64,000 nt of DNA. Origin: Coenobita brevimanus (lineage: Eukaryota > Arthropoda > Malacostraca > Decapoda > Coenobitidae). Both the position numbers and the translations under genes were made by a program. The notes under the pieces were generated by a model that made no database searches, was not told the origin of the DNA, and saw nothing but the letters and a program-made list of their open reading frames with translations. This document shows positions 11,250 through 21,467 of this stretch, in pieces (the first letter of the stretch is position 1; the number at the start of each line of letters is the position of its first letter). The stretch spans positions 47,955,343 to 48,019,342 of the forward strand of contig CM064669.1 in the NCBI GenBank assembly GCA_032717465.1, given 5' to 3'.

Positions 11250-11930
11250 GTGAAGACGGAGGGGAGCTGCAAGGCTTGGTGGATGAGTTTGGGAGGAGTG
11301 TGTAAGAAACGGAATCTAAATGTGAATGTAGGGAAGAGTAAAATTATGGTCTTTGAGAGAGGTGAAATCAGTGAATGTACAGTGAGGTTGGATGATGAGG
11401 AAATGGAAAATGTGAGTACGTTTAAGTACTTGAGTAGTGTGATGAATAAGGATGGAGGTTTGGAGGGTGAAGTGCTTGAAAGGGTACATCAAGGAAGAAA
11501 GGTTGCTGGTTCCTTGAAAGCAGTGATAAGAAATAGGGAAGTGAGCATGGAAGTGAAAAAGTTGTTACATGACAGTATTGTGATACCGACTCTGACGTAT
11601 TATGGAAGTGAAGCTTGGACGTTGTTGGAGGGACACAAGTCAAGAGTGAGAGCAGTGAAAATGAGTTATTTGAGAGGAGCCTGTGGAGTCACATGGAGAG
11701 ACAGGCTGACAAATGAGGATGTGAAGGAGTGTTGTGGTGTGGATGTGGATGTGATAGGAAGCATTAGGAGAAACACATTGAGGTGGTTTGGCCATGTTGA
11801 GAGGATGGAGAGTGAGAGACTGATGAGAGTGTGTGTGAGTGAGGTGGAAGAGGAGAGAGGGAGGGGGGGGCCAAGGATGAGATGGAGGGATGGAGTGGAG
11901 AGGTATATGAGAGAGGGGTGTGTGAATTGA
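11250..11930 (+). pseudogene. RT C-terminal region of LINE copy C
   Basis: 226 codons: NVNVGKSKIMVFERGEISE, FKYLSSVMNKDGG, IPTLTYYGSEAWTLLEGH, SYLRGACGVTWRDRLTNED, RWFGHVERMESERLMRVCVSE and RMRWRDGVERYMRE. It ends prematurely (CVN stop), and the usual ending WEQGSEMAGD...FVCG is recognisable in the next frame to about 12000. Confidence 0.78.
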
Positions 11931-12040
11931 GAGCAGGGCAGTGAAATGGCAGGGAACAGGGTGACTTAGAAGCAATTTGTTTGGGGCTACCCCGTATAAG
12001 GGATTAAGGCGTCTGGCAATAGATAGATAGATAGATATTT

Positions 12041-12490
12041 ATTACTGTATTGTCAAGGCACTAAAATATCATAACACACTACAAAACAGTTAGAGACATT
12101 AATATGCCCTTAATATGTAATACAGAGGTTTGAGGAATGCCGTGCTCCCTACCCCTGCCTTTTCCACCATGCCTCTTCTCTCTCTCTCTTATTGCATCCC
12201 AACCCCTTCTGCCCAGTCTCTCCAGTTTCCCCCATATATGACTGGTTGGTTCATGTGTGTGGGCACATGTATGAGTGTGGTGATTTCCATCAGGTGTGTG
12301 GTGTGACTTTCCATGATGTCACATTGTGATGTGTGCAACATTCCTTAGCTAGAATTTCCACTGCTGTTTCCTCCAGCTTTCTCAGATTTAGGCATGACTT
12401 TCATCAAACCTCTATATTACATATTAACATTATATTAATGTCTCTAACCGTTGTGTAGTGTTATGATATTTTAGTGCCTTGACAGTATTA
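12041..12490. mobile_element. Inverted-repeat MITE-like element
   Basis: Two arms of about 100 bp (12041-12147 and 12395-12490) are reverse complements. Each runs from tgtcaaggcactaaaat through the cataacac block to cagaggtttgatgaa-like sequence at the inner end. The roughly 250-bp centre contains short GTGTG patches and no coding potential. LINE copy C's tail abuts the left arm exactly. Confidence 0.7.
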
Positions 12491-14456
12491 CTTCGCTCTA
12501 ACCCTAAATACCTAGACTGAGTAGGCTAGCCCCAGGCCCCTACATTCCTAATGGGGCAGTACTGGACTGGATTATCAGGTACAATTGTTGAAATGTCAAA
12601 ACTGCTGTATATACTTCCACAGTTTGATTGGTTGTATTTGGTTGTCCTGATGTAGTAATATATGAATGCATTTATGAATTCTGCTTCTGACTTGGTGATA
12701 TGTACAGTCGTCAGCACAAATTTGCTGCAAGCCTGCTCGTGTGATGTGGGTCGATTTGTCTGGCAACGGTATATGGGAACTAGTTGCCACTCAGGCATTT
12801 ATACGCTTTAAAGACATGTTTGTAAGAATTAGTACTATAAATCACCCAGAATACAATATTCTTTATATCTGGTTAGCGTAAAAATGTGCAAAAGACGACA
12901 GATGAATGTTGTCGCGTGGTGAAACTCCTGTTCTCTCCCTCATATCCATCCCTTGTCCCTCCCCACCCTCCCCTCCTCCTTCCCTCTCCCGCTATCCTTC
13001 ATCTCCACTCCTCTCTCTCTCCGCCCTGTCTACCTTATACAGTATCACCCACAGCGCTAATCTACGTAATAAACCGCAATCTTCTCCATTTCTTGTCTAT
13101 TCCTGTAACCTTTTTGCTCCTCAACATTTGAGAGTTTCATGCCATGCAACAGTCTCTTTCTCCCACTCATTACTCCACACATGACGCAGCAGTTCGAACC
13201 TTTAGTGTTTCTGATACTGCTTCGTGATTCAGTGAACAGTATGAGGAGATTGGGAACATTTTCCTAGGGAAGAGAGAGGGCGAGAAGTAGGAGGAGTGGA
13301 CACAAAAGTTTGTTTAATTTTGCCTACTGATATAATAGGCACAGACTTCCAGGCTCACTCAAACAAATACTAACAAGGAATACATCACAAGAACAAGACC
13401 TCAATGTTCCTTTATCTCCTGGCTGTTGGTAGTGACAAACAGTGAAGAACAAAAAGACAACTGGAGAGGAATGGGAAGGAGACAAGAGGGTAAGAATGGG
13501 ACTAGAACAGGAAGGAATATTGATAATAAACCTTGGATATAGTTGGTAGTACTGCAAGCAACTGGGAATAAGGCAGACTGGGTTTAGAAAACAGTCAAGA
13601 GAGAATTGCGATGCGCCAGTCTGGTCAGTGCTGTGGATAAATGAATGAAGGTAGAGAGGGTGGGGAGAGGAGACAGTGGAGAGGCATGAAAGTGAGTGGG
13701 GGGTAGGAGGGAGAGGGAGGGGTGGGGGGGGACACCAGGAGGAGTAAGGGGGAGAGACAGGAAGGGAGCTAACACACTGTTATAATGAAGAATACCAGAA
13801 TATTACTCTCATACGTCATTCCATAACATTGTCAACTCTTGCATTTTTTTTATGCTAATCAATTATGGTATACAGAGAATTGTACTCTAGGCAGTCTCTA
13901 GTACCATTTTTGAAAAACACATCGTTAAAGTGTATAAAAGTGTATGTGGCAACTCATCCCTTTACACTGGTGCCAGAGAATAGGACTCGCATCACACTAG
14001 TAGACTTGCAGCGAATTTATGCTGACGACTGTACATATGTCTGCATTTGTGCCAGTAAATTGATTGTATGATGATAGGTAGAGTACCATCAGCCCAGTAG
14101 TGGGAGTGTAGTAGGTTCTGTTGTCTTTTGTTGTACTTCAGCAGTCTTACAGTATAATGTCATGTCATACAGTTTGCCCTCAGGGATAAGGAACTGAATA
14201 GAGAAGTTGCTTGAGATCTAGCAGCATGAAGAGCCGCCATTAGGTGACCAAGGCTGATGCATGCATGCATGTTGGACCCTCAAGTAACAAAACAATGAAC
14301 ACTATAAAGGGGTACCCATTTTACTTTTGCCTTTAATTTTTTTTAAATGGGAAGACTTTAATTACTGTACATTACTGTAACTGAGTGTGAAACTTTGCTT
14401 CTCTTGTCATTCCTGGGCTTGTCCTTCAACATTTTGCTTTGAATAATTTTTTTTTA
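12491..14456. other. Non-coding stretch, no gene recognised
   Basis: Short open frames only, none with recognisable domain or splice support. Pyrimidine-rich patch at about 12925-13060 and purine-rich patch at about 13640-13770. The upstream exon of the RMI2 homologue was sought here (a VWLQG-like codon string followed by a donor) and not found. Confidence 0.5.
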
Positions 14457-15003
14457 TCATTTATCATTCATTCATCATCCAATCCTACATTGCTCCATGA
14501 GGAGCGTAGGAGCCCAGGGCTAAGCAAGTTGGTCCTGACATTTAAGATGAGAGTGACCAGCCTCACTCATCCCTGAGTGGCATTACATGAGCAATAAACC
14601 ACAGTCACCCCTTGGATATAAACCTTCACCAGCTCAATCCGATTGGAGTGCCGTAATTACCCACTAAACCACCAGGCACCAAAATTTGGTTATATGGTTA
14701 CCACCCAGCGTAGTAAATGGTTTCCTGGTGTACAGGAAACCATTTTGAAACCTGGTGTACAGGAAACCATTTGGCTTGTCACTCAGTATAAAGTCACCCA
14801 CAGGCAGAAGGAAAAGGAAAGAATGAAGGAAAGAAAGATAGAGGGAGTGTAAAGTCACCTATAGGCAGAAGGACAAGGAAAGAATGAAGGAAAGAAAGAC
14901 AGATGAGGATGGAAAGAAAGAAGGATGGAGCTTAGGAAAGGGCAGACACCCGAGAGCAGCACTTCATTGAATGAGTGGATGGCAAGTGCCCCCACCCGCC
15001 AAT
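14457..15003 (-). mobile_element. SINE-like composite with 5' hairpin module
   Basis: Reading on the minus strand: 5' module (ggcgggtgggggcacttgccatcc, from 15003), pyrimidine-rich spacer, the hairpin region with aaatggtttcctg and its complement near 14715-14785, then a tRNA-like body with box A-like tggtttagtggg and a weak box B ggtttatatcc. The tail is (GATG/AATG)n at 14457-14480. Two internal duplications are visible: the half-hairpin ggtgtacaggaaaccatt occurs twice, and a ~57-bp purine-rich segment (aaagtcacc..gaaagaaaga) occurs twice. Related composites lie at 24556-24845, 29751-30270 and 62435-62940. Confidence 0.72.
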
Positions 15004-15171
15004 AATTTTTTTTAACAGATTAATGTAAGGCAGAAACAGTTCATTGCAGGATTCAGTGACTTGAAATATGATATCTGTACCATATTAGGTGTTGACTGTC
15101 ATGTAAAGTCAGACATTGTTGAAAGTTTTCTGTGTTGATAAACTGTTTCCCACTTTCCCTTTGTTGTGGAG

Positions 15172-15253
15172 GTTGAGCTGAAGGACCAAGGCTGTTTAGG
15201 AACTGTCAGCGGGTGTCAGAGCATCCCTGGGGGAACCACATGGATTTCTGAAG
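15172..15253 (+). CDS. RMI2: RMI2 internal exon
   Basis: 82 nt, phase 0 in and phase 1 out. It encodes VELKDQGCLGTV...GGTTWISE plus the first base of the next Gly codon. It aligns with the vertebrate strand-loop ARLRDPSGDFSV...CLVPG just before the conserved GKYVMVMG. The acceptor (ttgttgtggag) is mediocre, so the 5' boundary is less certain than the 3' one. Confidence 0.78.
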
Positions 15254-18200
15254 GTATTTTTGGTGTTCTTTTGTTGACAGGGTTAACCTCTTCACTGCAA
15301 ATTATGGACTTTGTATCTCATTCTTTCTGCTTCTAGTGGATATAATTAAGCTTCATATCACCCACTGATAGTGAAAGGCTTAATGAATGCTGCGTATAAC
15401 TTCTGCCTTTCTAAAAGTCTGTCCTAAGCTTAAGATGAACAAGAGATAGAAAATAAAAAATTAATCAGATAATAGGGGTTAATTCTGTTGTGTAGATAGT
15501 TTCAATAGTCACTCTTGGTAAGGTTTCCTGGCCCCTTAAAGGAAGGGGACATTTCCTCCGTATGCATCACCACAAACGTGCAGTGAGGATGAAAGATTTA
15601 TCTCAACATATCCATAAAAAGAAGAGGAATGTTGTAACTCCACTCTTCATTGCATCATATCTCTCCTTGAGCTACAGCCATACCGGTATCATGATTAATC
15701 CTTCATCCTCATTGGTACTAGGTGTGGAGGCTTGGTCTCCATTTCAGTTGCTTCCATGACTTCCAGATCAAGGATAAAATAAGGTATTGACTTGCAAGAG
15801 CCATTTTGTTTATATAAGATCTCTAAAGTCACATAAATACTATGTGAGTGTCATGTGTGAATGACTTACAGGTTGCTCATTCATTCGTGTATAAAGCACC
15901 AACATGCTTGCTTGTTTTGGCGTTGGTCACTTAATGGTTTCTGGATATTCTTTTGGTAGGTGGAGATGCCCATCATCCACTCATGCAATATAGTGTTGCC
16001 TCATGGTGCCTACACTGAGTGACAAGCCAAATGGTTTCATGTACTCAGGAAACCATTTACTACACTGAGTGGGAACCATATAACTGGGGTTTTTGGCCGG
16101 GTTAAATGTCCCCCAGATTCCCCTATCTAAAATCACTAAATCATGGCAGACGTTCGGAGAGCCTCGGAGTGCGCAATATCTGCCCAGGGCCGCAAGCAAA
16201 TGGGCAGATTCGCATGGCCTTGTGGAATATGGGAAATATGAATGAGGAGAGCAAGAGGATGAGTAGTGAATATGTTCAAGAGTGCGAGATATGCCATGAT
16301 GGCATTGTGTGAAACAAAGATGAAAGGGTGTGAAGTGGCGGAGTGGGAGGGTGTGAAATGTGTAAGGTTGGGCATGAATTGGTGAAGAAGATGCAAGGAA
16401 GGAGTTGCTTTGTTGATGGATGAACTGTGGCAGAGTGGAATGAGAGATTTCAAATGTGGCAGAGGATCAAAGAAGTGGCAGATGAATACAGGGCCAAAGA
16501 AGGGGTGGAGTTGGAATCAGTGAATTGGAATGAAATGGATTTGGCCAACTTGTGGTATGCATACAGGGATTGCTTGGGAATGCTAAAGCAGTGTGTGATG
16601 TGGTTAGAGTAATAGCAAAGAACAAAGGTATGGCATGGTGGGATGAAGAAGTTAAGAGAGCTGTGTAGGAAAACAGGAAGAAGTGGCTTGAGTGGATACA
16701 GGACATGGGTTCAGTTGAAATAAGAACTGAATATATTGAGAGCAAGAAGCACATAAAGAGACTAGTGTAGAGGAAAAAAAGGAGGTAAATGATGATCATG
16801 GAAGAAAAATGAATGCAAATTACTCTGAAAATAGGAAGTTATTCTGGAAAAAGGTACAAAAATGTAGAAGTGACAGTTGCATAAAGTATGAAAGTGTGAA
16901 GGATGTAAGTGGTAGAAAGGTGAACAAAGCTGTGAAGCGGCTGAAAAATGGGAAGGCACCTGGTGTTGCTGAGGTGTATGCAGAGATGATTAAGTGTAGT
17001 GGAGAAAGTGGAATGAAGTGCTTCTTGGAGATATGTAAGAAGGCATGGATGTGTGAAACTGTGACAGTAGAGTGGAAAAAGGCAATGATTACTCCTGTTC
17101 AGAAATAAAGGTGAGCAAAGTGAGTGCAAGAATTAACATGGCATAAGTCTATTGAGTGTTGTAGGGAGGCTGTATGGAAGAATTGTTATAGAGGAAGTAA
17201 CAGAGATATCAGAAATCCTTGTGAGTGACGAACAGGGTGGTTTCAGGAGTGGCAGAGGATGTGTGGATCAAATATTTGCAGTGAGACAAATGGTGGAGAA
17301 GGCTTGAGAGAATGACTATAAGGTGTACCATATATGGCATTTATGGATCTGGAAAAAGCTTACAACAAAGTAGACAGAGAAGGATTGTGGAAGGTTTTGT
17401 TTATGTATGATGTATGTGGTACCGGTAAGCTGCTAAGTGCCATTAACCCCTTAACCGCGGGGCGTCACTTTCGTGACGCTTGGGAGCAAGGGATCATACC
17501 GCTGGGCATTGCTTTTGTGATTCTGTGTTATTTTGAATTCACCTGGGCTTCCAAGTGGGGGCTTGTATCATCTATCAGTACTGCCAATGTCCAACACTAG
17601 TCAGCACTCCTAATCTCATCTGTACTCCCATCCATTGTTGACAATTTAGCCATTTCTCCCCGTTCTTGACTCCCCTCCCTACCTCCCCTCCATTACCCTA
17701 TCCTCTCGCCTGCCCAGCCGTGCTATGCTAAGTAAATCTTCCCTGGAATTTTTCACTGATTTCATCCATTGAAATAAGCCCTATGCCCTATTCTTATACC
17801 AAATAATATATACAAGAAAGAAATAAGGTAAGTGAGAGTGCCATACACCTGGAATTGGCTAATTATCACCTGACAACACCTCATGTGCACTCGTTCGCTA
17901 ATTTTCGCTGTTTATTTCCCCTTGAAATATGTCGTATAATCTATTTTTGTAATAAATATACATATAAGGAGGGAAGGGAGAAGCCTAAGTGATATTTACA
18001 TTCACCTGGAACTACCTAATTTATAATGTATTGTCTAGATTTCCTGCCAATCATTTCACTGCTATATATAGCTGTTTCAAGAGGCTCACATTGGTAGTAA
18101 TGAATTTCCCTAGGTAGGCCACCACCCCGGCCCACCCTTATCAGTTCACTCTCATCTTCCGAAGTGGAGGTACGTCTGTTCGCTCTTGCTAGCTTCAGGG

Positions 18201-20921
18201 GCTTTTCACCCCCATGCAAAGGGCCCTGTGACCTTTACCCCCTACTAAACTTCGTGTGGAAAGAGGTAAAGGGCTGACAATTGATAAAAGAGTGACTACA
18301 ATCTTTCTGTTGAGTAAAACAGTGCAAGTGGAATTGTAAATAATGTGTAAATAATGTGTAAACAGCAAGTGAAAGTAATGAATGTAAATATACGTGAACA
18401 GTGGAAAATAGTTTTATAAGTTACTTCAAGTGACAGTGCATAACACAGTGTAAATAAAATAGAAATGTAAAAAACGTAAATAAGATAGAGAACGTAAATA
18501 GAAATGTAAATGAGTAGTATTATAAGAATACGAGTATATACCTTAGGAGTAATGAAAGTGAAAGTTTCACTCTAGCATGTCTGAATACTATGAGTTATGA
18601 GAGTGGAGGTGAAAGTGACATTCACTCTCAATGCTAGTATTCAGGACAAGAAAGTGAATGCTACGTATTTTACTGAAAGAAATTGAATCCCTACAGTGAC
18701 AGTAAACTAATACTACTGAAGGAAACTTATGGATAAAGACTGTAGATATATATAAGTGTTATATAGTAATAGAAATATAAAGTGTGAGGGGTTTTATGAA
18801 TAATAAATGACAGAGTACCAAGAGCGAACTAGCGCAAGTGCGACGGTCAGACGCGCTCGTAATTTTCATTGCTTTCACAGTGTTTTTTTTTTGGAGTATG
18901 GATCCCAAACTACTTGAAAATCATAGAGTAGTGTTTATAGTGTTAATATCTGGCTGTGGTAATCACATTACGGGTTGTCGGGAAGTGTAAAGTGGAGACT
19001 TCGTAACCCAACTTCAGAGGTCTCCACAAGTCCTACGGTAACCGACGAAGGCTCAACAAACATTCCAGGAGAAAGCTGAAGGTATGTGCCATAAGCATAT
19101 GTAATTTTAATATTCTAGGACTAATAACTGATTTTTGGCAAATATTTTTTGAGAGTCTGTCGGAGCCCGAATAACCCCACGGCACACGCAAAACATTGGT
19201 AAACATGCCCGCGGTGTAGGGGTTAAGAGTTTTTATGGTGGTGGTGAGGCATGTGTAAGGGTAAATGGGCATCCAAGTGAATGGTTCACGATTGGTGTTG
19301 GGGTGCGACAAGGTTGTGTGATGTCCCCATTGTTGTTCAACATTTGGTGTATATGGTAAGCTGCTAGGTGCCATTAAGAGATTTTATGGTGGTGGTGAGG
19401 CATGTGTAAGGGTAAATGGACATCTAAGTGATTGGTTCATGATTGGTGTGGGCGTGCGATAAGGTTCTGTGATGTTCCCATGGTTGTTCTTCATATGTAT
19501 GGAGGGGTGATGAGAGAAGTAAAAGCATGAGTAATGGAGAGAGGGATGGCATTGGTAATGAATGGTGATGGATGGATTATCTCAAATTTGATGTATGCTG
19601 ATGATGCAGTACTACTTATTTACCAGAAAAGACATGGTAGAGTAGTGCAGAATTTTGTAGATGTCTGTTAGCATCGTGCCTGAGAGTAAAAGCAGCAAAG
19701 AGTAAAGTGATGGTTATCAAGAGAGAAGGTGACTCCCAGTGTGATGTTACAGTGAATGGAGAGAGACTGGAATTGGTGAGAGAGTTCAAATACAATACCT
19801 GGGTACAATGATAGAAAAGAGAGGAAAATGTGCAAAAGAAGTCGAAAGTAGAGTGACACAAGAAAGTAAAGTAGCTGGTGCTATGAAGGCCTTGGTAAGA
19901 AACAGAGGCTTGAGTGTTGCATTTGCATGAAGCTTACCTGAAAGAGTGCTAGTGCCAGCTTTATCATACAGATGTGAGACTATGGTGTGACATGAAAATG
20001 AAAAGTCGAGAGTAAGAGCGGTGGGGTTGGGACTGTTTAGGACTGTATGTGGAGTACAGAGAGTGGATAGGATATGAAATGATGTGATTCGTGAAAGATG
20101 CGGAGTGAGGAAGTCTGTGGACACCAGAATCGAAGAGAGTGTATGATTTGGTATGGTCATGTGGAGAGAATGGATAACAAGAGTGGTGAAAAAGATATAT
20201 CAGAGCGAATTTGAAGGAAGGAGGAGGCGAGGTATGCCAGGAAGAAGGTGGAGAGATATGGTGGATGAGTGTGTGAGGCAGATGGGTATGGAAATTGATA
20301 AGAGTAAGGAACTGACAAGAGATCAAGCTGGCTGGATGAATTTTGAGTGGAGGAGGCATGACCAGGGATTTGGCACCCCTTTTTAACGTGACAGTGTTTG
20401 GACTCTATCGTATAGGTATATGTGAAGCTACAGTACGTGGTGAAACCTTTTGGCCTGTCATATGGTGCCAGGATTCAGTGGGTTTGAATGATGAGTGAAT
20501 GGAGGCTTGACCCATTGAATTGGGCAGACCTGGGCTGCCTATATGCTGCTACTTCTCACCCTGCTCTAGAGTGGGAAAGGAGGTCTGAATGATGATGATG
20601 ATGGTAGAGAAGGTAAGAAGTGTGCTGGCCCTTATTTTCAGAAGTAGCTGCCTGTACTGTAGCAGCTTATGCAGGTGTTAAGAGTGGAGCATATTTTCAG
20701 GCTCATAATACCTGTGTAAAAATTTTTCTTTTGTCAGTGACTGTAATCTTTTTTTCCCAGGCATGTATGTAATGGTGATTGGAGAGGTAATGGGTGGAGG
20801 AAATGTGAAGGCAGTGAAGATCGTAGATCTCTCAGATGACAGTGTTTACAAAACCATGTGGGAGCATGAAGTGGCAGAAGCCAAGGCAGTAATCACTGAG
20901 AATCCCGATCTTTTCACTTGA
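15172..20921 (+). CDS. RMI2: RMI2 homologue (partial, internal and last exons)
   Basis: Two exons, 15172-15253 and 20761-20921, join in phase (GAA G|GC) and encode VELKDQGCLGTV...ISE-GMYVMVIGEVM, then VKAVKIVDLSDDSVYKTMWE and a stop at 20919-20921. This matches the end of vertebrate RMI2, where GKYVMVMG, LQAVKMTDLSDN and SLWELEVE occupy the same positions. RMI2 is the small OB-fold subunit that pairs with RMI1 in the BLM-TOP3A-RMI complex, which dissolves double Holliday junctions in the nucleus. Acceptor tttttttcccag precedes 20761, donor gtattt follows 15253, and a pyrimidine-rich acceptor precedes 15172. The ~5.5-kb intron holds a LINE with a nested piggyBac-like element. The N-terminal exon is missing from view, either left of the window or too diverged to see. 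The gene converges on TMEM26. Confidence 0.85.
16809..17108 (+). pseudogene. RT motif-1 fragment of third LINE
   Basis: About 100 codons: NRKLFWKKVQKCRSDS (linker), VNKAVKRLKNGKAPGVAEVY and AEMIKCSGESGMKCF, then VEWKKAMITPVQK (RT motifs 1-2). The frame breaks before the expected GNYRGI. It continues in other frames through FRSGRGCVDQIF-like sequence to MAFMDLEKAYNK at 17334. Confidence 0.7.
17447..19222 (+). mobile_element. piggyBac-like non-autonomous element, copy 1
   Basis: 1776 bp flanked by TTAA on both sides (17443-17446 and 19223-19226). Termini are ccccttaaccgcggggc on the left and gcccgcggtgtagggg on the right, imperfect inverted repeats starting CCCC. A subterminal palindrome gcgtcactttcgtgacgc lies just inside the left end. 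There is no transposase-like reading frame, so it depends on a helper elsewhere. It sits exactly in the RT frame of the third LINE (GKLLSAI|K...FYGGGEACVRVNG), which gives an internal reference for the empty site. A second copy lies at 51806-53767 in the opposite orientation. Confidence 0.85.
19227..19490 (+). repeat. ~130-bp direct duplication inside third LINE
   Basis: The segment from ggtaagctgctaggtgccatt through tggtggtggtgaggcatgtg to the VRQGCVMSP codons occurs twice. The first copy is split by the piggyBac-like insertion (17424-17446 plus 19227-19353). The second is 19355-19490. The duplication therefore lies within the LINE's RT and predates or accompanies the transposon insertion. 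Confidence 0.7.
20761..20921 (+). CDS. RMI2: RMI2 terminal exon
   Basis: 161 nt ending in TGA. It encodes (G)MYVMVIGEVMGGGNVKAV, then KIVDLSDDSVYKTMWEHE, and finishes ENPDLFT. The YVMV-G and K-DLSD-...-W-E signature is diagnostic of the RMI2 OB fold. It is preceded by a strong acceptor with a T-rich tract. The tail is a few residues longer than in human RMI2. Confidence 0.87.
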
Positions 20922-21467
20922 CGTGATTCAGGTGGCACTAAATATTTTATACTTATGTCATTATGATAATGAAAAAATAGAGGGATAAGGATAGAGGAGA
21001 CCAGATGAGAAGACAAAAAAAGGAAAAAGAAAGAGGATATTGCAGGAAAAAAATAGAGGGAGGAGGAAAGAGGAGACAGAAGAAAATAGAGGGAGATGGA
21101 AAAAGGAGGGGGCAGAGAGTGGGACTGGGGTTGTGAAGCTGCCCCCCTCTCTGAATTGGTATGGGTATGTGGTGATCCACCTCCTATACCCATTTCACTT
21201 TAACTTGGCAAAAATTTGCTGTTGTTCCATTTTAAATTCCGAGTTGTAACATTAGTTTAACACTAGAAAATGATGGTAGTTATGAAGCAGTGCCATGAAA
21301 AGGATGTAAAGCAGTAACATTGTCTCTTTCTGCCAGAGCTACATGAAAGTAGCTGAAAAAAGGACAAAAATTTAGGTAAAGTTAAGGTGAAAGAACTTTA
21401 GCATATCTGTTGCAAGTAGCCTTATGCATCCTACTCTGTAGGTTGAGAGGGGATTGTAACTGGGGCA
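20922..21467. other. RMI2 3' flank
   Basis: 3' flanking sequence of RMI2, with a purine-rich GGAGA/GAAAA tract at about 20970-21120. No canonical AATAAA was found in the first 200 bases, and no other feature is recognised. Confidence 0.45.

Larger units (their letters stand above)
8738..12036 (+). mobile_element. RTE-like copy C, near full length, plus strand
   Basis: The longest nearly complete copy, about 3.3 kb. It has a 5' UTR with the recurrent hairpin module (8738-8890), an endonuclease at 8970-9830, a basic linker, the RT from about 10500, the RWFGHVERME C-terminal domain at 11770, and a 3' end gtctggcaat followed by (AGAT)n at 12019-12036. Small indels break the frame at about 9311, 9430, 9870 and 11220. 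The RT active site reads FADE, as in copy A. Copy C is in inverse orientation to copy A with the two 5' ends facing across about 0.8 kb. Confidence 0.85.
15955..20603 (+). mobile_element. Third LINE lineage (RTE-like), degenerate, in RMI2 intron
   Basis: The 5' UTR (15955-16090) carries the same hairpin module as LINE copy C. The endonuclease relic begins near 16205 (ALWNMGNMNEES). RT pieces include KNGKAPGVAEVYAEMI (16940), MAFMDLEKAYNKVDREGLW (17334), VRQGCVMSPLLFN (19310) and LMYADDAVLL (19590). The C-terminal WYGHVERMD domain is near 20150. The 3' UTR ends with gtgggaaaggaggtc and (GATGAT)n at 20603. Many stops and frameshifts are present. The copy is interrupted by a piggyBac-like element at 17447-19222 and carries a ~130-bp internal duplication. 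Its divergence from copies A-E suggests a separate, older family. Confidence 0.78.

Noticed and set aside
12886..13131. Candidate first exon of the RMI2 homologue
   Set aside because: No WLQG-type OB-fold motif and no in-phase donor; the proline/serine-rich frame reflects a pyrimidine-rich tract.
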